A stretch of 64,000 bases of DNA from Porphyrobacter sp. HT-58-2 (GCF_002952215.1 NZ_CP022600.1:2480001-2544000), one strand, 5' to 3'. Positions 9,564 through 19,150 are shown, numbered from the stretch's first letter. The notes: generated by a model from the letters alone, not told the origin. Translations and numbers: made by a program.

Positions 9564-10794
9564 AGCGCAGCACCTGCACAGGATCGGTATTGGCCGCCTT
9601 GAAGGCCGGATAGAGCGTTGCCAGGAAGCTCATCCCCAGCGCCAGCGTGACAATGCCCAGAATCTCCCACGGATCGGTGCGCGAAGGCAGGGTGGAGAGG
9701 AACCGCACCTCAGGATCCCATATCTCCTGCCCCGTGGCAAAGGCGATGAAGTCGACAATCGGCTCACGGAAGAACAGCACGGTTGCGCCCAGCATTAGCC
9801 CGGCCAGCGTCCCGATCGCGCCGACCGTGGTGCCGGTGGTCACGAAAATCTTGAGCATGGAACGCCGCGTCGCGCCCATCGTCCGCATGATCGCAATGTC
9901 ACGTGTCTTGGCACGCACCAGCATGACAAGGCTCGACAGGATGTTGAAGGCCGCGACCAGCACCATGAAGGACAGCGCGAAGAACATCGCCACCCGTTCG
10001 ACCTGCAAGGCTTCGAACAGGGCCGAGTTGATGGTCTTCCAGTCGGCCACCACCGCGCGACCGGTCAGCGCATCGGCGACGGGGCGAAGGATCTCTCCCA
10101 CCTTGTCGGGATCTTGTACGGTAACTTCGATCATTCCGACCGAATCTCCCATCAGAAGCAGGGTCTGCGCCTCCTTCATCGGCAGGACGACAAATTTCTC
10201 GTCATAGTCATAGATGCCGACCTCGAAGATCGCCGCGACTTCATAGCCAACCTGGCGGATCGAGGTGCCAAAGGGCGTGGCGCGGCCCTGCGGGTTGATG
10301 ATGGTGATGGTATCGCCCACCCTAACGCCGATGTTCTGCGCCAGACGGCTGCCGATCGCGACCCTGTTCGCCCCGGCCCGTAGCGCGCCGATATCACCGA
10401 GCAGCACTTTCTCGCCAAGTTCGGCAATGTCCTTGTCGGTCTGCCCCCGCACGAACACCGCCTCGGTGCGGCCTTCGTACTGGACCAGCAACGGCCGTTC
10501 GATCAGCGGGGAGGCATCGGTCACACCCGGGGTCGCCTTGACCCTGGCGAGCACATCCTCCCAGTTGTCGAGCCGCCCGCCATAGGCCTGCACCACGGCA
10601 TGGCCGTTCAATCCCACGATCTTGTCGAGCAGTTCGGCGCGAAAGCCGTTCATCACGCTCATCACGATCACCAGCATGGCAACCGACAGCATCACCACGC
10701 CCACCGAAATCCCTGCGACAAGCGCAATGAATGCCTCGCCCTTGCCGGGCCAGAGGTAGCGTTTGGCGATCATCCATTCGAACGGGGAAAGCAT
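9556..10794 (-). CDS. lolC: lipoprotein-releasing ABC transporter permease (LolC/LolE type)
   Basis: About 412 residues from ATG at 10794, beginning [15 protein letters not shown], the canonical LolC/E start. One TM helix follows the N-terminus ([20 protein letters not shown]), then a large periplasmic domain and three C-terminal helices. The cytoplasmic coupling segment [16 protein letters not shown] is conserved. Only one permease gene is present, as is common in alphaproteobacteria, where it may act as a homodimer (LolF-like use); that last point is inference. In-frame extension to 10875 is possible but begins with non-conserved sequence. Confidence 0.94.
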   Translation of the reverse strand: MLSPFEWMIAKRYLWPGKGEAFIALVAGISVGVVMLSVAMLVIVMSVMNGFRAELLDKIVGLNGHAVVQAYGGRLDNWEDVLARVKATPGVTDASPLIERPLLVQYEGRTEAVFVRGQTDKDIAELGEKVLLGDIGALRAGANRVAIGSRLAQNIGVRVGDTITIINPQGRATPFGTSIRQVGYEVAAIFEVGIYDYDEKFVVLPMKEAQTLLLMGDSVGMIEVTVQDPDKVGEILRPVADALTGRAVVADWKTINSALFEALQVERVAMFFALSFMVLVAAFNILSSLVMLVRAKTRDIAIMRTMGATRRSMLKIFVTTGTTVGAIGTLAGLMLGATVLFFREPIVDFIAFATGQEIWDPEVRFLSTLPSRTDPWEILGIVTLALGMSFLATLYPAFKAANTDPVQVLRYE

Positions 10795-11029
10795 GAGTGG
10801 TAAGATCTGCCCTGTCTGCGCTGAACCAAGCCTGTAGTGGCAGGGCGCCAGCGCCGCAATCCCGCGACGGGGCAATCTCCCCGGCTTGCACCCGCTTGCG
10901 GTCCGCGCGTGTCACACGCCGGTCAGCAAAAAGACCGGGTCCACAGACGTGCTTTGACTTGTAATTGATCCGTCACATCGCCATTGGGGGCCTGCCCACT
11001 CCGCGGCAGGCTTGCGGACAGGTCTGGTG

Positions 11030-12517
11030 ATGCCGATGACACCCCTCAATGTGACCCATCCCTTTCTTGATGCAGATGGCGACAAGCTGCGCGAGGAATG
11101 CGGAATTTTCGGCGCGATCAATGCTGCCGATGCTGCTGCGGCGACTGCGCTCGGCTTGCACGCGCTCCAGCACCGCGGACAGGAAGCCGCCGGGATCGTC
11201 AGCTTCGATGGCAAGGAATTCTACGCCAGCCGCGGGCTTGGCCATGTGGCCGAGAATTTTTCCAGCTCCGAAGCCATCGCTGCCCTGCCCGGCCACATGG
11301 CGGCAGGCCATGTGCGCTATTCGACAACCGGCGGATCGGGGCTCAGAAACGTCCAGCCGCTCTATGCCGATCTGGCCAGCGGCGGTTTCGCCGTGGCGCA
11401 TAATGGCAACATTTCCAATGCGATGATGCTGCGCGCCGATCTGGTGGGCAAGGGTTCGATCTTCCAGTCGACCTCCGATACCGAAGTCATCATCCACCTC
11501 GTCGCCACAAGCCGCTACCCCACCATAGCCGACCGGCTGGTGGACGCGCTGCGGCTGGTCGAGGGCGCCTATGCGCTGATCGTGATGACGCCCGAAGGCA
11601 TGATCGCCTGCCGCGATCCGCTGGGCATTCGCCCGCTGGTGATGGGCCGCCTGGGCGAATCGATATTGTTCGCCTCCGAAACCGTGGCCTTCGATGTGGT
11701 CGGGGCCGAAGTGATCCGCGAAGTCGAACCGGGCGAACTGGTGCTGGTCGATTTCTCGGGCGAGATCCGTTCGGTGCGCCCCTTCGGCAGCCCCGCCGCG
11801 CGGCCCTGCATTTTCGAACACGTCTATTTCAGCCGCCCCGACAGCGTGTTCGCGGGCCGCTCGGTTTATGAAGCGCGCAAGGCGATCGGGATGCAGCTTG
11901 CGCTCGAAGCTCCGTGCGAGGCCGATCTGGTCGTGCCTGTCCCTGACAGCGGGGTACCCGCCGCGCTCGGCTTTGCGCAGCAGTCGGGCATCCCCTTCGA
12001 ACTTGGCATCATCCGGTCGCACTATGTCGGGCGCACTTTCATCCAGCCGGGCGATGGAGCGCGCCATTCTTCGGTCAAGCGCAAGCACAATGCCAACCGC
12101 GCCCTCGTCGAAGGCAAGCGCATCGTGCTGATCGACGATTCTATCGTGCGCGGCACGACCTCTCTCAAGATCGTCGAGATGATGCGCGAGGCAGGCGCGG
12201 CCGAAGTGCATTTCCGTGTCGCCAGCCCGCCGACCGCGCATTCCTGCTTCTATGGCGTCGACACGCCCGAACGCTCCAAGCTGCTCGCGGCGCGCATGGA
12301 GCTAGAACCGATGCGCGAATTCATCAAGGCCGACAGCCTCGCCTTCATCTCGATTGACGGCCTCTACCGCGCCGTCGGCAAGCAGGGGCGCGACAAGGCC
12401 TGCCCGCAGTTCTGCGATGCCTGCTTTACCGGCGACTACCCCACCTCGCTCACCGACCTCGCGCTGGCCGAGGCCAAGAGCGCCGAACTCCCCTTTGCCG
12501 ATCCGAAAGCAGCCTGA
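11030..12517 (+). CDS. purF: amidophosphoribosyltransferase
   Basis: About 495 residues. After a short propeptide, ECGIFGAI supplies the Cys nucleophile of the N-terminal glutamine amidotransferase (Ntn) domain, near residue 23. The C-terminal phosphoribosyltransferase domain has the PRPP loop IVLIDDSIVRGTTS. It catalyses the first committed step of de novo purine synthesis. Two ATGs (11030 and 11036) fit; 11030 is used. The 235-base gap to lolC holds the divergent promoters; a TTGACT box at 10954-10959 could be a -35 element, but no convincing -10 follows. The SDR gene follows four bases downstream. Confidence 0.97.
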   Translation: MPMTPLNVTHPFLDADGDKLREECGIFGAINAADAAAATALGLHALQHRGQEAAGIVSFDGKEFYASRGLGHVAENFSSSEAIAALPGHMAAGHVRYSTTGGSGLRNVQPLYADLASGGFAVAHNGNISNAMMLRADLVGKGSIFQSTSDTEVIIHLVATSRYPTIADRLVDALRLVEGAYALIVMTPEGMIACRDPLGIRPLVMGRLGESILFASETVAFDVVGAEVIREVEPGELVLVDFSGEIRSVRPFGSPAARPCIFEHVYFSRPDSVFAGRSVYEARKAIGMQLALEAPCEADLVVPVPDSGVPAALGFAQQSGIPFELGIIRSHYVGRTFIQPGDGARHSSVKRKHNANRALVEGKRIVLIDDSIVRGTTSLKIVEMMREAGAAEVHFRVASPPTAHSCFYGVDTPERSKLLAARMELEPMREFIKADSLAFISIDGLYRAVGKQGRDKACPQFCDACFTGDYPTSLTDLALAEAKSAELPFADPKAA

Positions 12518-12521
12518 TCCC

Positions 12522-13238
12522 ATGACCGACACTTCGAAACCGCTCGCCGGGAAGACCGCGCTCGTCACCGGTGCAAGTCGCGGGATCGGTGCCGCCACCG
12601 CCAAGGCTCTTGCCGCAGCGGGCGCACACGTCATCCTCGTCGCGCGCAAGGTCAAAGCGCTGGAAGAGGTCGAGGATGCGATCCATGCCGCCGGCGGCAC
12701 CTCGACCATCGCGCCCGTCGATCTGACCGAGCCTGATGCCGTCACCCGGCTTGCCAATGCCATTGCCGGGCGCTGGCAGACGCTCGACATCATGTTGCTC
12801 GCCGCCGCCTATCTGCCCGAGCTGACCCCTGCCTCGCAGATGGAGCCCAAGCAGTTCAATCAGGCGTTGCTGACCAATGTGGTCGCCACCCAGGCGCTGA
12901 TTGCCGGGTTCGACCCGCTGTTGCGCCGCGCCGAGGCGGGCCGCATCATTGGCCTCACCAGCAGCGTCGGCAGCGCGCCGCGCCCCTATTGGGCCGCTTA
13001 CAGTTCGACCAAGGCAGCCTTCGAGAACCTGCTCGAAACCTACGCAGCCGAAGTCGAACGGCTGAGCCCCTTGCGCGTCGCGATCATCGATCCCGGCGCC
13101 ACCCGCACTGAAATGCGCGCGCGGGCCTATCCCGGCGAAGACCCCGAAACGGTCAAGCCGCCCGAGGCGGTGGCCGACCGGCTGGTCGCGCTGCTGGCCG
13201 AGGGATTCGATACGCTTCACCGCGAACGCATTGGCTGA
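12522..13238 (+). CDS. SDR-family NAD(P)-dependent oxidoreductase
   Basis: About 238 residues, classical SDR length. It shows the cofactor motif TGASRGIGAATAKAL, an AAAYLPE segment where NNAG usually stands, SSVGSAPRP for the catalytic Ser and YSSTKAA for the YxxxK dyad. ATG at 12522 follows purF by four bases, so it is in the purF transcription unit. The usual NNAG is not seen; LLAAAY replaces it, a moderate divergence. Substrate unknown: FabG-like fatty-acid or ketone reductases share this pattern, but nothing specific supports FabG. Confidence 0.85.
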   Translation: MTDTSKPLAGKTALVTGASRGIGAATAKALAAAGAHVILVARKVKALEEVEDAIHAAGGTSTIAPVDLTEPDAVTRLANAIAGRWQTLDIMLLAAAYLPELTPASQMEPKQFNQALLTNVVATQALIAGFDPLLRRAEAGRIIGLTSSVGSAPRPYWAAYSSTKAAFENLLETYAAEVERLSPLRVAIIDPGATRTEMRARAYPGEDPETVKPPEAVADRLVALLAEGFDTLHRERIG

Positions 13239-13361
13239 TTTCCGGACTACTTACCCACGCGTTAACCCTTTCTTGTGACCTGCCCTTAGGGATTTTCGGC
13301 CATCAACGGTGCCGGACCAATCCGCCAGAGAGACCGCAGGCACGAGACAAGGTTAGCAAAA

Positions 13362-13709
13362 ATGCCGCTCAGTTCAGATCCCTACCGCACGGCAGCACAG
13401 GAAGATCGCTGCGGGCCGCGCACGCGTCTGACCATCCCGGCGACTCTCAGGGCCTCGGGCGGCCGCGCGTTCCAGAGCGTTGTGCATGATCTTTCGATTT
13501 CGGGCTTTTCGGCGGCTTCGATCAACCGGATGCACGAAGGCCAGATGTGCTGGCTGACCCTGCCCGGCCTCGAATCGCTGCAGGCCGAGGTCGTGTGGTG
13601 GGACAATTGCATCGTCGGCTGCGCCTTCAGCGAACTGCTCAGCCCGATCGTCCATGACAATATCCTGCAACGCTACAGCAATATCGGGGCTTACCGTCAG
13701 GTGATCTGA
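13362..13709 (+). CDS. stand-alone PilZ-domain protein
   Basis: 115 residues consisting of one PilZ domain. The c-di-GMP-binding signatures are recognisable: an RxxxR pattern as RCGPR near residue 11 and DLSISGF (D/NxSxxG) near residue 45, then strand-rich sequence ending in VVWWDNCIVGCAFSE. PilZ proteins bind c-di-GMP and pass the signal to a partner. Two GGDEF-EAL-PilZ proteins encoded at 53-58 kb are candidate sources or sinks of the ligand. The upstream gap contains TTAACC at 13262-13267, one half of a CtrA-like box, but the second half is poor. Confidence 0.85.
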   Translation: MPLSSDPYRTAAQEDRCGPRTRLTIPATLRASGGRAFQSVVHDLSISGFSAASINRMHEGQMCWLTLPGLESLQAEVVWWDNCIVGCAFSELLSPIVHDNILQRYSNIGAYRQVI

Positions 13710-13806
13710 TCCAGCCCCGGCCCGGACTGTTTCACGTGAAACCGTGCCGCAAACCCGCCGCAAGCAGGGGCCGAATTCCGGTCAAACATCCCGCAAAACG
13801 GGGCTA

Positions 13807-13837
13807 GAGGGGGTCTGGCCCCAGGTAAGACCCCCTC
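13807..13837. terminator. 10-bp stem-loop between convergent genes
   Basis: GAGGGGGTCT (13807-13816) pairs perfectly with AGACCCCCTC (13828-13837) around an 11-base loop. It sits between the ends of the PilZ gene (+) and the serine hydrolase gene (-), where a bidirectional terminator is expected. There is no U tract on either side, so it would be a weak or Rho-assisted terminator, or simply a stabilising 3' hairpin. Confidence 0.55.
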
Positions 13838-13850
13838 AAGCGCGCGCCTG

Positions 13851-15038
13851 TCATTCCACGCTGGCCGCGATCTTGCGGGCGAGATCGAGAAACTGGCCAC
13901 GCTCCGGCCCGCCGCTCGCCTGCGCCCAGTTGCCGACATAAGCGAACACCACGCGCTCCTTAGGGAAGATCGTGATCGCCTGCCCGAAGATCCCCTGCGC
14001 GCCATAGGTGGCTTGCGGATAGGTCCACCACTGGTAGCCATAGCCAAACCCGCTGTCGCCGAAATCGACCGCGCTATCGGTCGCCTCGGCGAACCAGCCC
14101 TCCGGCACGACGCCCTTTCCGCCTTCGAGCGCGAACTGGCCCATGCGCGCATAGTCGGCGAGCCGGATCGAAAGGCAGCACCCGCCGATATTCCCGCCGC
14201 GCGGATCGACCATCCAGAACAGCCCGCCTTCAAACCCCGCCGGATCGACGATCCTGGTCTTGGCATATTCGGCAAGCGGCATGCCGACCGCGTTTTCCAC
14301 CAGCAGGCCGATGAGGTTGGTCTCACCGGTCTTGTAGACCCACTTGGCCCCCGGCTCCGCCTCGCGCGGCAGCGCCTTCATCTGCGCGACGATGGCATCG
14401 GGGCCATATTCGATGGTGAAGCGGTTCATCTGTGCGACGTCGGAATTGGGATCGGTATAGTCCTCGTTCCATTTCACGCCGCTCGTCATGGTCGCGATCT
14501 GCCGCACCGTGACGCCTTCATAGGCGGAGCCTGCAAGGCCCGGGATATACTTCGTCACCGGATCATCGAGGCTGGCGATATGCCCGTCCTTCACCGCCGC
14601 GCCGAGCAGGGTGGAGGTGAAGCTCTTGGCGACCGAGAAGCTCGTCCAGCGGTCCTGCGGACCAAGGCCAAGACCATACCCCTCGTAACGCACCTTGCCA
14701 TCGACCAGCACCATCACGCCTGCGGTGCCGGTTTTGGCCATCAAGGCGGCGATTTCGGTCTGGAGCGCCTCGGACAGCGGATCGCCGTCGATCAGAGTGC
14801 GGGGCATGGCTGCACCGCTTACTTCGTGACCGGCGAACCATTCCTCCATCGCGCGGAAACGCTGGCTGCGCTGTTCATCGTTCCAGAACAGCACCTGAAG
14901 TTCGGACGGATCGCGCGGTGGGGGTTGCGTGAGGGTCGCGGTCGGTGCGGCGGGGCCTTGCTCCTGCGCCTGCGCACCTGCGCCCACCAGCAATGCCGCC
15001 AGCGCCAAGCCCGAAACCGCGCTTCTGATCATGCCCAT
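13851..15038 (-). CDS. secreted serine hydrolase, beta-lactamase (class C/esterase) fold
   Basis: About 395 residues from ATG at 15038, with a signal peptide (MIRSAVSGLALAALLVGAGAQAQ). The SxxK nucleophile motif is SVAKSFTS near residue 135, and a YKTGETN segment supplies the Tyr-type motif. The sequence resembles the serine hydrolase/6-aminohexanoate-dimer-hydrolase group (PF00144), which contains esterases, amidases and class C beta-lactamases. The odd NIGGCCLSIRLADYARMG segment has adjacent Cys residues. True beta-lactam hydrolysis is not predictable here. It is unlinked to the BlaIR-like genes at 26-28 kb. Confidence 0.85.
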   Translation of the reverse strand: MGMIRSAVSGLALAALLVGAGAQAQEQGPAAPTATLTQPPPRDPSELQVLFWNDEQRSQRFRAMEEWFAGHEVSGAAMPRTLIDGDPLSEALQTEIAALMAKTGTAGVMVLVDGKVRYEGYGLGLGPQDRWTSFSVAKSFTSTLLGAAVKDGHIASLDDPVTKYIPGLAGSAYEGVTVRQIATMTSGVKWNEDYTDPNSDVAQMNRFTIEYGPDAIVAQMKALPREAEPGAKWVYKTGETNLIGLLVENAVGMPLAEYAKTRIVDPAGFEGGLFWMVDPRGGNIGGCCLSIRLADYARMGQFALEGGKGVVPEGWFAEATDSAVDFGDSGFGYGYQWWTYPQATYGAQGIFGQAITIFPKERVVFAYVGNWAQASGGPERGQFLDLARKIAASVE

Positions 15039-15106
15039 AATGTCACCCTCTCGCCGTGTTGTTGGCAGGGGCATAGGCGGTGCGGAGGCCTGCGGGCAAG
15101 CCCTGC

Positions 15107-16498
15107 CTATCCGGTCTTCAGCGTCTTCAAAGCCGCCAATGCCCGCTCGCGCGCGGCCTTGTGGGGGACGATCTTGCGCGGATAGCCGGATGGCCTGCGC
15201 CCGAATTCCTCGGGATCGTGGACGTAGGGTTCCTCCAGCCCTTTGAGTTCAGGGACATAGGTGCGGATATAGCGCGCGGCGTCGAATTTCTCAGACTGGC
15301 TGAGCGGCGCCATGATCCGGCTGAACATGTTGCTGTCCACCCCTGTCCCCGCGGTCCACTGCCAATTGGTCGCGTTCGACGCATAGTCGGCATCGCACAA
15401 AGTGTCCCAGAACCACTTCTCGCCCTCGCGCCAGTCGATCAGCAGGTGCTTGATGAGGAAGCTGGCGGTGATCATCCGCACGCGGTTGTGCATCCAGCCG
15501 GTCTGCCACAGCTGGCGCATCCCGGCATCGACGATGGGGTAGCCGGTTCGGCCCTCTTGCCATGCCTTGAGGTCACGCGCGGCGGCGGAATCGGTAGCGG
15601 GATCGCGCCACGGGAAACGGTCGAAATCCTCGCGGTAGTTCTGGGTGGCATAGGCGGGGAATTGCAGGATCGCGTTGGCGGAGTAGTCGCGCCAGATCAG
15701 CTCACCCTCGAAGGTTTCCCAGCCTTTCGAGCGCCTGTCCTTGAAGCGGTGCCAGATCTGGATCGGGGAAATCTCGCCGAAGTGCAGATGCGGGGAGAGG
15801 CGCGAGACCTTGTCGACGCTGGGGAAGTTCCGCTTGTCGTCATAGTCGTCGACGTCGGCCTCCCATGCGGCGAGGCGGGCATGGGCGGCGTCTTCGCCGA
15901 CCTGCCAGAAATCGCGCATCCCGCCTGCCCAGTCGGGCTTAGTGGGGAGGAGGTTCCACGCGGCGAGATCGTCCGAAGCAGGCCATTGGGCGGGGGCTTC
16001 GAGCTTCTCGGGCGCGGGGAGTTCGGCGCGTGGCGGGAATTCGGCCCGCACCGCGCGGGAGAACGGAGTGTAGATCTTGTACTGCCCGCCGGTGCCGGTG
16101 GTGATCGAGCCGGGCGGCATCAGGTAGTTGCCGTGGTGGAGTTTCAGGTCGAGGCTCTTGCCCAGCTTGCGCTCGGCATTGAGCCACCAGGGTTCATAGT
16201 GGCAATTGGCGTGGATTGTCGTCGCGCCGGTTTCCTGCGCCAGCTTGGTGAGCTCTGCCACCGCTTCGCCGCGCCGGAGGATCAGGCGGCTGCCCTTGGC
16301 TTCTAGGCTCCGCGCAAGGTTCGCCAGCGAGTGATGCAGCCACCAGCGCGAGGCCCCGCCATAGGCGTGGTGCTTCGGGCTCTCGTCGTCGAGGACGTAG
16401 ACGGCGACGACGGGGCCAGCCTTGGCGGCATGATAAAGCGCGGGATTATCGGCCAGGCGCAGATCGCGCCGCAGCCATACGATTTGAGGGGAACTCAA
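15107..16498 (-). CDS. phrB: deoxyribodipyrimidine photolyase (class I CPD photolyase/cryptochrome family)
   Basis: 463 residues, normal length. The N-terminal antenna-binding alpha/beta domain begins QIVWLRRDLRLADNPAL. The FAD-binding C-terminal domain shows RTGYPIVDAGMRQLWQTGWM, NRVRMITASFLIKHLL and ATNWQWTAGTG. It repairs cyclobutane pyrimidine dimers using blue light. Translation most likely starts at TTG 16498: the perfect CGGAGG six bases upstream is a strong ribosome site, and the second codon onward matches the family. That ribosome site overlaps the edge of the palindromic repeat at 16508-16600, an unusual arrangement that could matter for expression. Confidence 0.95.
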   Translation of the reverse strand: MSSPQIVWLRRDLRLADNPALYHAAKAGPVVAVYVLDDESPKHHAYGGASRWWLHHSLANLARSLEAKGSRLILRRGEAVAELTKLAQETGATTIHANCHYEPWWLNAERKLGKSLDLKLHHGNYLMPPGSITTGTGGQYKIYTPFSRAVRAEFPPRAELPAPEKLEAPAQWPASDDLAAWNLLPTKPDWAGGMRDFWQVGEDAAHARLAAWEADVDDYDDKRNFPSVDKVSRLSPHLHFGEISPIQIWHRFKDRRSKGWETFEGELIWRDYSANAILQFPAYATQNYREDFDRFPWRDPATDSAAARDLKAWQEGRTGYPIVDAGMRQLWQTGWMHNRVRMITASFLIKHLLIDWREGEKWFWDTLCDADYASNATNWQWTAGTGVDSNMFSRIMAPLSQSEKFDAARYIRTYVPELKGLEEPYVHDPEEFGRRPSGYPRKIVPHKAARERALAALKTLKTG

Positions 16499-16507
16499 GA
16501 AAAACCT

Positions 16508-16600
16508 CCGTTCGCCCTGAGCTTGTCGAAGGGCTGTCCTTGTTCTTCACCCGTGGCTCAAAGAGAAGTGCGGGGCTTCGACAAGCTCAGCCCGAACGGG
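16508..16600. repeat. REP-like inverted-repeat pair
   Basis: Two imperfectly matching palindromic arms point at one another: CCGTTCGCCCTGAGCTTGTC followed by GAAGGGC (16508-16534), and GGCTTCGACAAGCTCAGCCC followed by GAACGGG (16574-16600). The core GAGCTTGTCGAAG and its complement CTTCGACAAGCTC are typical of sphingomonad interspersed palindromes. It occupies the gap between the photolyase and the YdjM-type gene and supplies the ribosome-binding site of the photolyase at its edge. Related elements occur inside ligA. Confidence 0.75.
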
Positions 16601-16618
16601 TGTGGGGAGGTAATGCGC

Positions 16619-17611
16619 TTACCTGCCCGGTAGTTCCTCGCACTTCACATCCGGCAGCGCGACCGAGAACCGGTCCCGCGCGCGCGGATCGTAGAAGCGG
16701 GCGTCGTAGAGGATCACTGATCCGTCCGCCGCGCGGGTCGCAAAGGGTGCGCGCGACCAGAACAGGAAAGCGTCGAGCTGGGAATTGGTGCGGCGGGCGG
16801 CGGTGAGGTCGGGGAGGCGGCACATATCAGAAGCGATCGGCTTCAGAGTGTAGGACAGAACCACAGGTTTCTTCGGTTTGCCGCCGGGCCCAAAGACGGG
16901 AAGCACCTGATCCTCGTCGGACTCGATACTCCAACTTCCGTCGCCACCCCCGCGGACCAAGACCTCCCGCTTCCAAAACTCGAGTGGCACTGGGTTCGCG
17001 ATGGTATGCGTTTCCCAGTTCATGCCAGAAAAACCGTTCGTCATGGTGATGAGGCCATTCACCCCGATATACGCCAACCCCACCGCGATCCCCACCCGCG
17101 CAGGCCTCGTCCAATCGCCGCCAGCCTTCTCCCGCCGCCGTGACCACCACACACTGCCGATCAACATCGCCCACAGCCACGGGTCGATGATGAACAGCGT
17201 ATCGCCGTAGAACCATTGCGAGGAGAACGGCTCCAGCAGCCGGATGCCGTAGACGTTGAGCCAGTCGAGCGCGGGGTGGCTGAGGCAGCCGATGAACGCC
17301 ATCGCATAAAGCCAGCCAAACCGCACCGGCAGCCGCCCCTCGGGCCGGGTGCCGCGCTTCGCCTGCCAACGGTCCCAACCCCACAACAGACCCGCCAAGA
17401 TCAACGGCAGCAGCACCAGCGCGGGCGGGCCGTGGGTGATGCCTCTGCGGAAAGCGAGATGCTCGGTGCCCTCCAGCCAGAAGAAGCACGCCGCGTCCAC
17501 GTCCGGCAGGTTCGCGCCGATGATGAGCGCGGGCATGGCGAGGCCGGTGGTGCGCTTCAGCCCCGCCTGCCCCAGCACCGCGCCGACAAGGCTATGTGTC
17601 AGATTGTCCAT
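16619..17611 (-). CDS. membrane-bound metal-dependent hydrolase, YdjM/YbcI family
   Basis: 330 residues. The start MDNLTHSLVGAVLGQAGLKR is the hallmark of this family, with His in the first helix, ANLPDVDA, RGITHGP and LSHPALDWLNVYG giving conserved Asp/His positions likely to bind metal. Several TM helices lie in the first 220 residues, and a soluble C-terminal part follows (about 230-330). Function is poorly known; it is annotated as an inner-membrane hydrolase, with LexA regulation in enterobacteria. Proximity to phrB fits a DNA-damage theme, but no LexA box was identified. Confidence 0.85.
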   Translation of the reverse strand: MDNLTHSLVGAVLGQAGLKRTTGLAMPALIIGANLPDVDAACFFWLEGTEHLAFRRGITHGPPALVLLPLILAGLLWGWDRWQAKRGTRPEGRLPVRFGWLYAMAFIGCLSHPALDWLNVYGIRLLEPFSSQWFYGDTLFIIDPWLWAMLIGSVWWSRRREKAGGDWTRPARVGIAVGLAYIGVNGLITMTNGFSGMNWETHTIANPVPLEFWKREVLVRGGGDGSWSIESDEDQVLPVFGPGGKPKKPVVLSYTLKPIASDMCRLPDLTAARRTNSQLDAFLFWSRAPFATRAADGSVILYDARFYDPRARDRFSVALPDVKCEELPGR

Positions 17612-17719
17612 ATGTTTGAGGGTCTAGCGCGCCGGATTGGCCCATGCGAGCGGAAATGCGCTTGGAAATCCGACCTTCTCTCGCCTATCGCACCGCCAAA
17701 CACACCGGAGAGAACCACG

Positions 17720-18670
17720 ATGACCGACGCGCCCTTTATCCGCCCCGACATGAAGGCCTTCCTCGACATGATGGCGCAGGTGAACGGGCCGAAGCTGGTC
17801 GACATGACGCTGGAGGAAGCACGCGCCTCCTATATCGCGATGCATAACCTCGCTGATCGGCCCGCGCGTGATCTGGCGGTGATCCGCGATCTTGTTTGCC
17901 CCGGCCCGGCAGGCGAAATTCCCCTGCGCCTTTATGACGCGCGCGAGAGCCGCGACGAGGCCTCGCCGGTGATCACCTTCTACCACGGCGGCGGGTTTGT
18001 GATCGGCGATCTCGACACGCACCATGCGCTCTGCACCGAAATTGCGGCGCTGATGGATCTGCCGCTGGTTGCCGTCCACTATGCCCGCGCGCCTGAAGCA
18101 CCCTTCCCCGCCGCGATCCTCGATTGCGAGGCGGCGACGCGCTGGGTGGCCTCCAGCCCTGCGGAACTGGGCCTGACCGCCTCCGGCATTATCACCATCG
18201 GCGATTCTGCGGGCGGCAATGCCACGGTGGTTGTCAGCCAGATGCTTGGGCAGCGCCCCGCCGAAGTCCCCGTGGTGCTGCAAGTGCCGATATTCCCGCT
18301 GGTTGCCGACGCCGTGGGATCAGCCAGCATGGCCGCCTTCAGCGAGGGCTTCCTGCTCACCGCCGACACCATGGGCTTCTTCGATGCGGCCTACGGCGCC
18401 GACCGCGCCGACCCGCGCGGCTTCCCGATCCTGGGGGACCACAGCAACGCGCCCCCCACCATCGTCGTCACCGCCAGCCTCGATCCGATCCGCGATTCGG
18501 GCCGCGCCTATGCCAAGGCGCTGGTCGATGCCGGGCGTGACTGCGTGTTCCTTGAAATGCGCGGCGTCACTCACTCCTTCACGAACCTCAGGCAGATGGT
18601 GCCGAGCACGCAAACCGATCTCGAACGCGTCATCGCGGCGATGCGCTTCATGCTGGCCAACCCCGCATGA
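17720..18670 (+). CDS. alpha/beta-hydrolase, hormone-sensitive-lipase-type esterase (family IV)
   Basis: 316 residues from ATG at 17720. The oxyanion motif FYHGGGFVIGD lies near residue 90, the nucleophile elbow GDSAGG has Ser near residue 163, Asp is in TASLDPIRD and His in GVTHSFTN. This is the full catalytic set of acetyl-esterase/HSL enzymes that hydrolyse short-chain esters; there is no signal peptide, so it is cytoplasmic. Its last bases overlap the rppH start (ATGA), so the two are coupled. It is divergent from the YdjM-type gene with a 108-base intergenic region. Confidence 0.92.
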   Translation: MTDAPFIRPDMKAFLDMMAQVNGPKLVDMTLEEARASYIAMHNLADRPARDLAVIRDLVCPGPAGEIPLRLYDARESRDEASPVITFYHGGGFVIGDLDTHHALCTEIAALMDLPLVAVHYARAPEAPFPAAILDCEAATRWVASSPAELGLTASGIITIGDSAGGNATVVVSQMLGQRPAEVPVVLQVPIFPLVADAVGSASMAAFSEGFLLTADTMGFFDAAYGADRADPRGFPILGDHSNAPPTIVVTASLDPIRDSGRAYAKALVDAGRDCVFLEMRGVTHSFTNLRQMVPSTQTDLERVIAAMRFMLANPA

Positions 18671-19146
18671 GCTTCGACCACCTGCCCTATCGCCCCTGTG
18701 CCGGCTTCATGCTGGTGAACCATGCAGGCCTTGTCTTCGTCGGCCAGCGGATCGACCCGACTGCGCATGGCTATTGGCAGATGCCCCAAGGCGGGATCGA
18801 CAAGGGCGAGGACGTGCGCGAAGCCGCCTTGCGCGAACTCCACGAGGAAGTCGGCGTTGCCGCCCACATGGTCGAGGTGATCGCAGGAACCTCCCGCCCA
18901 ATCCGCTACGACCTCCCGCCCGAATTGCAGGGCCGCGTGTGGAAGGGCAAGTATCGCGGACAGGAACAGCACTGGTTCCTCGGCCGCTTTCTCGGCGAGG
19001 ATGCCGATATCGACCTCGAAGCCCATGACCCGCCCGAATTCAACGCCTGGCGCTGGATCGAGCCGGGGTTGCTGCCCGAACTGATCATCCCGTTCAAACG
19101 GGCAGTCTATGAGGAAGTGCTGGCCGAGTTCCGCGACCTGATCTGA
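18667..19146 (+). CDS. rppH: RNA pyrophosphohydrolase (Nudix)
   Basis: 159 residues. The start YRPCAGFMLVNHAGLVFVGQR and AYWQMPQ-like GYWQMPQGGIDKGED are diagnostic of RppH/NudH. The Nudix box is complete: G-x5-E-x7-REU-x-EE-x-GU read as GGIDKGED, then REAALRELHEEVGV. It removes pyrophosphate from mRNA 5' ends or hydrolyses diadenosine polyphosphates. Translation is coupled to the preceding esterase by a four-base overlap. The gene converges on the TPR gene four bases away. Confidence 0.95.
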   Translation: MSFDHLPYRPCAGFMLVNHAGLVFVGQRIDPTAHGYWQMPQGGIDKGEDVREAALRELHEEVGVAAHMVEVIAGTSRPIRYDLPPELQGRVWKGKYRGQEQHWFLGRFLGEDADIDLEAHDPPEFNAWRWIEPGLLPELIIPFKRAVYEEVLAEFRDLI

Positions 19147-19150
19147 AGTC

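Noticed and set aside
13262-13276. CtrA-like box TTAACC-N5-TTGT upstream of the PilZ gene
   Set aside because: Only the first half matches the TTAA-N7-TTAA pattern well, so it was not listed as a regulatory site.
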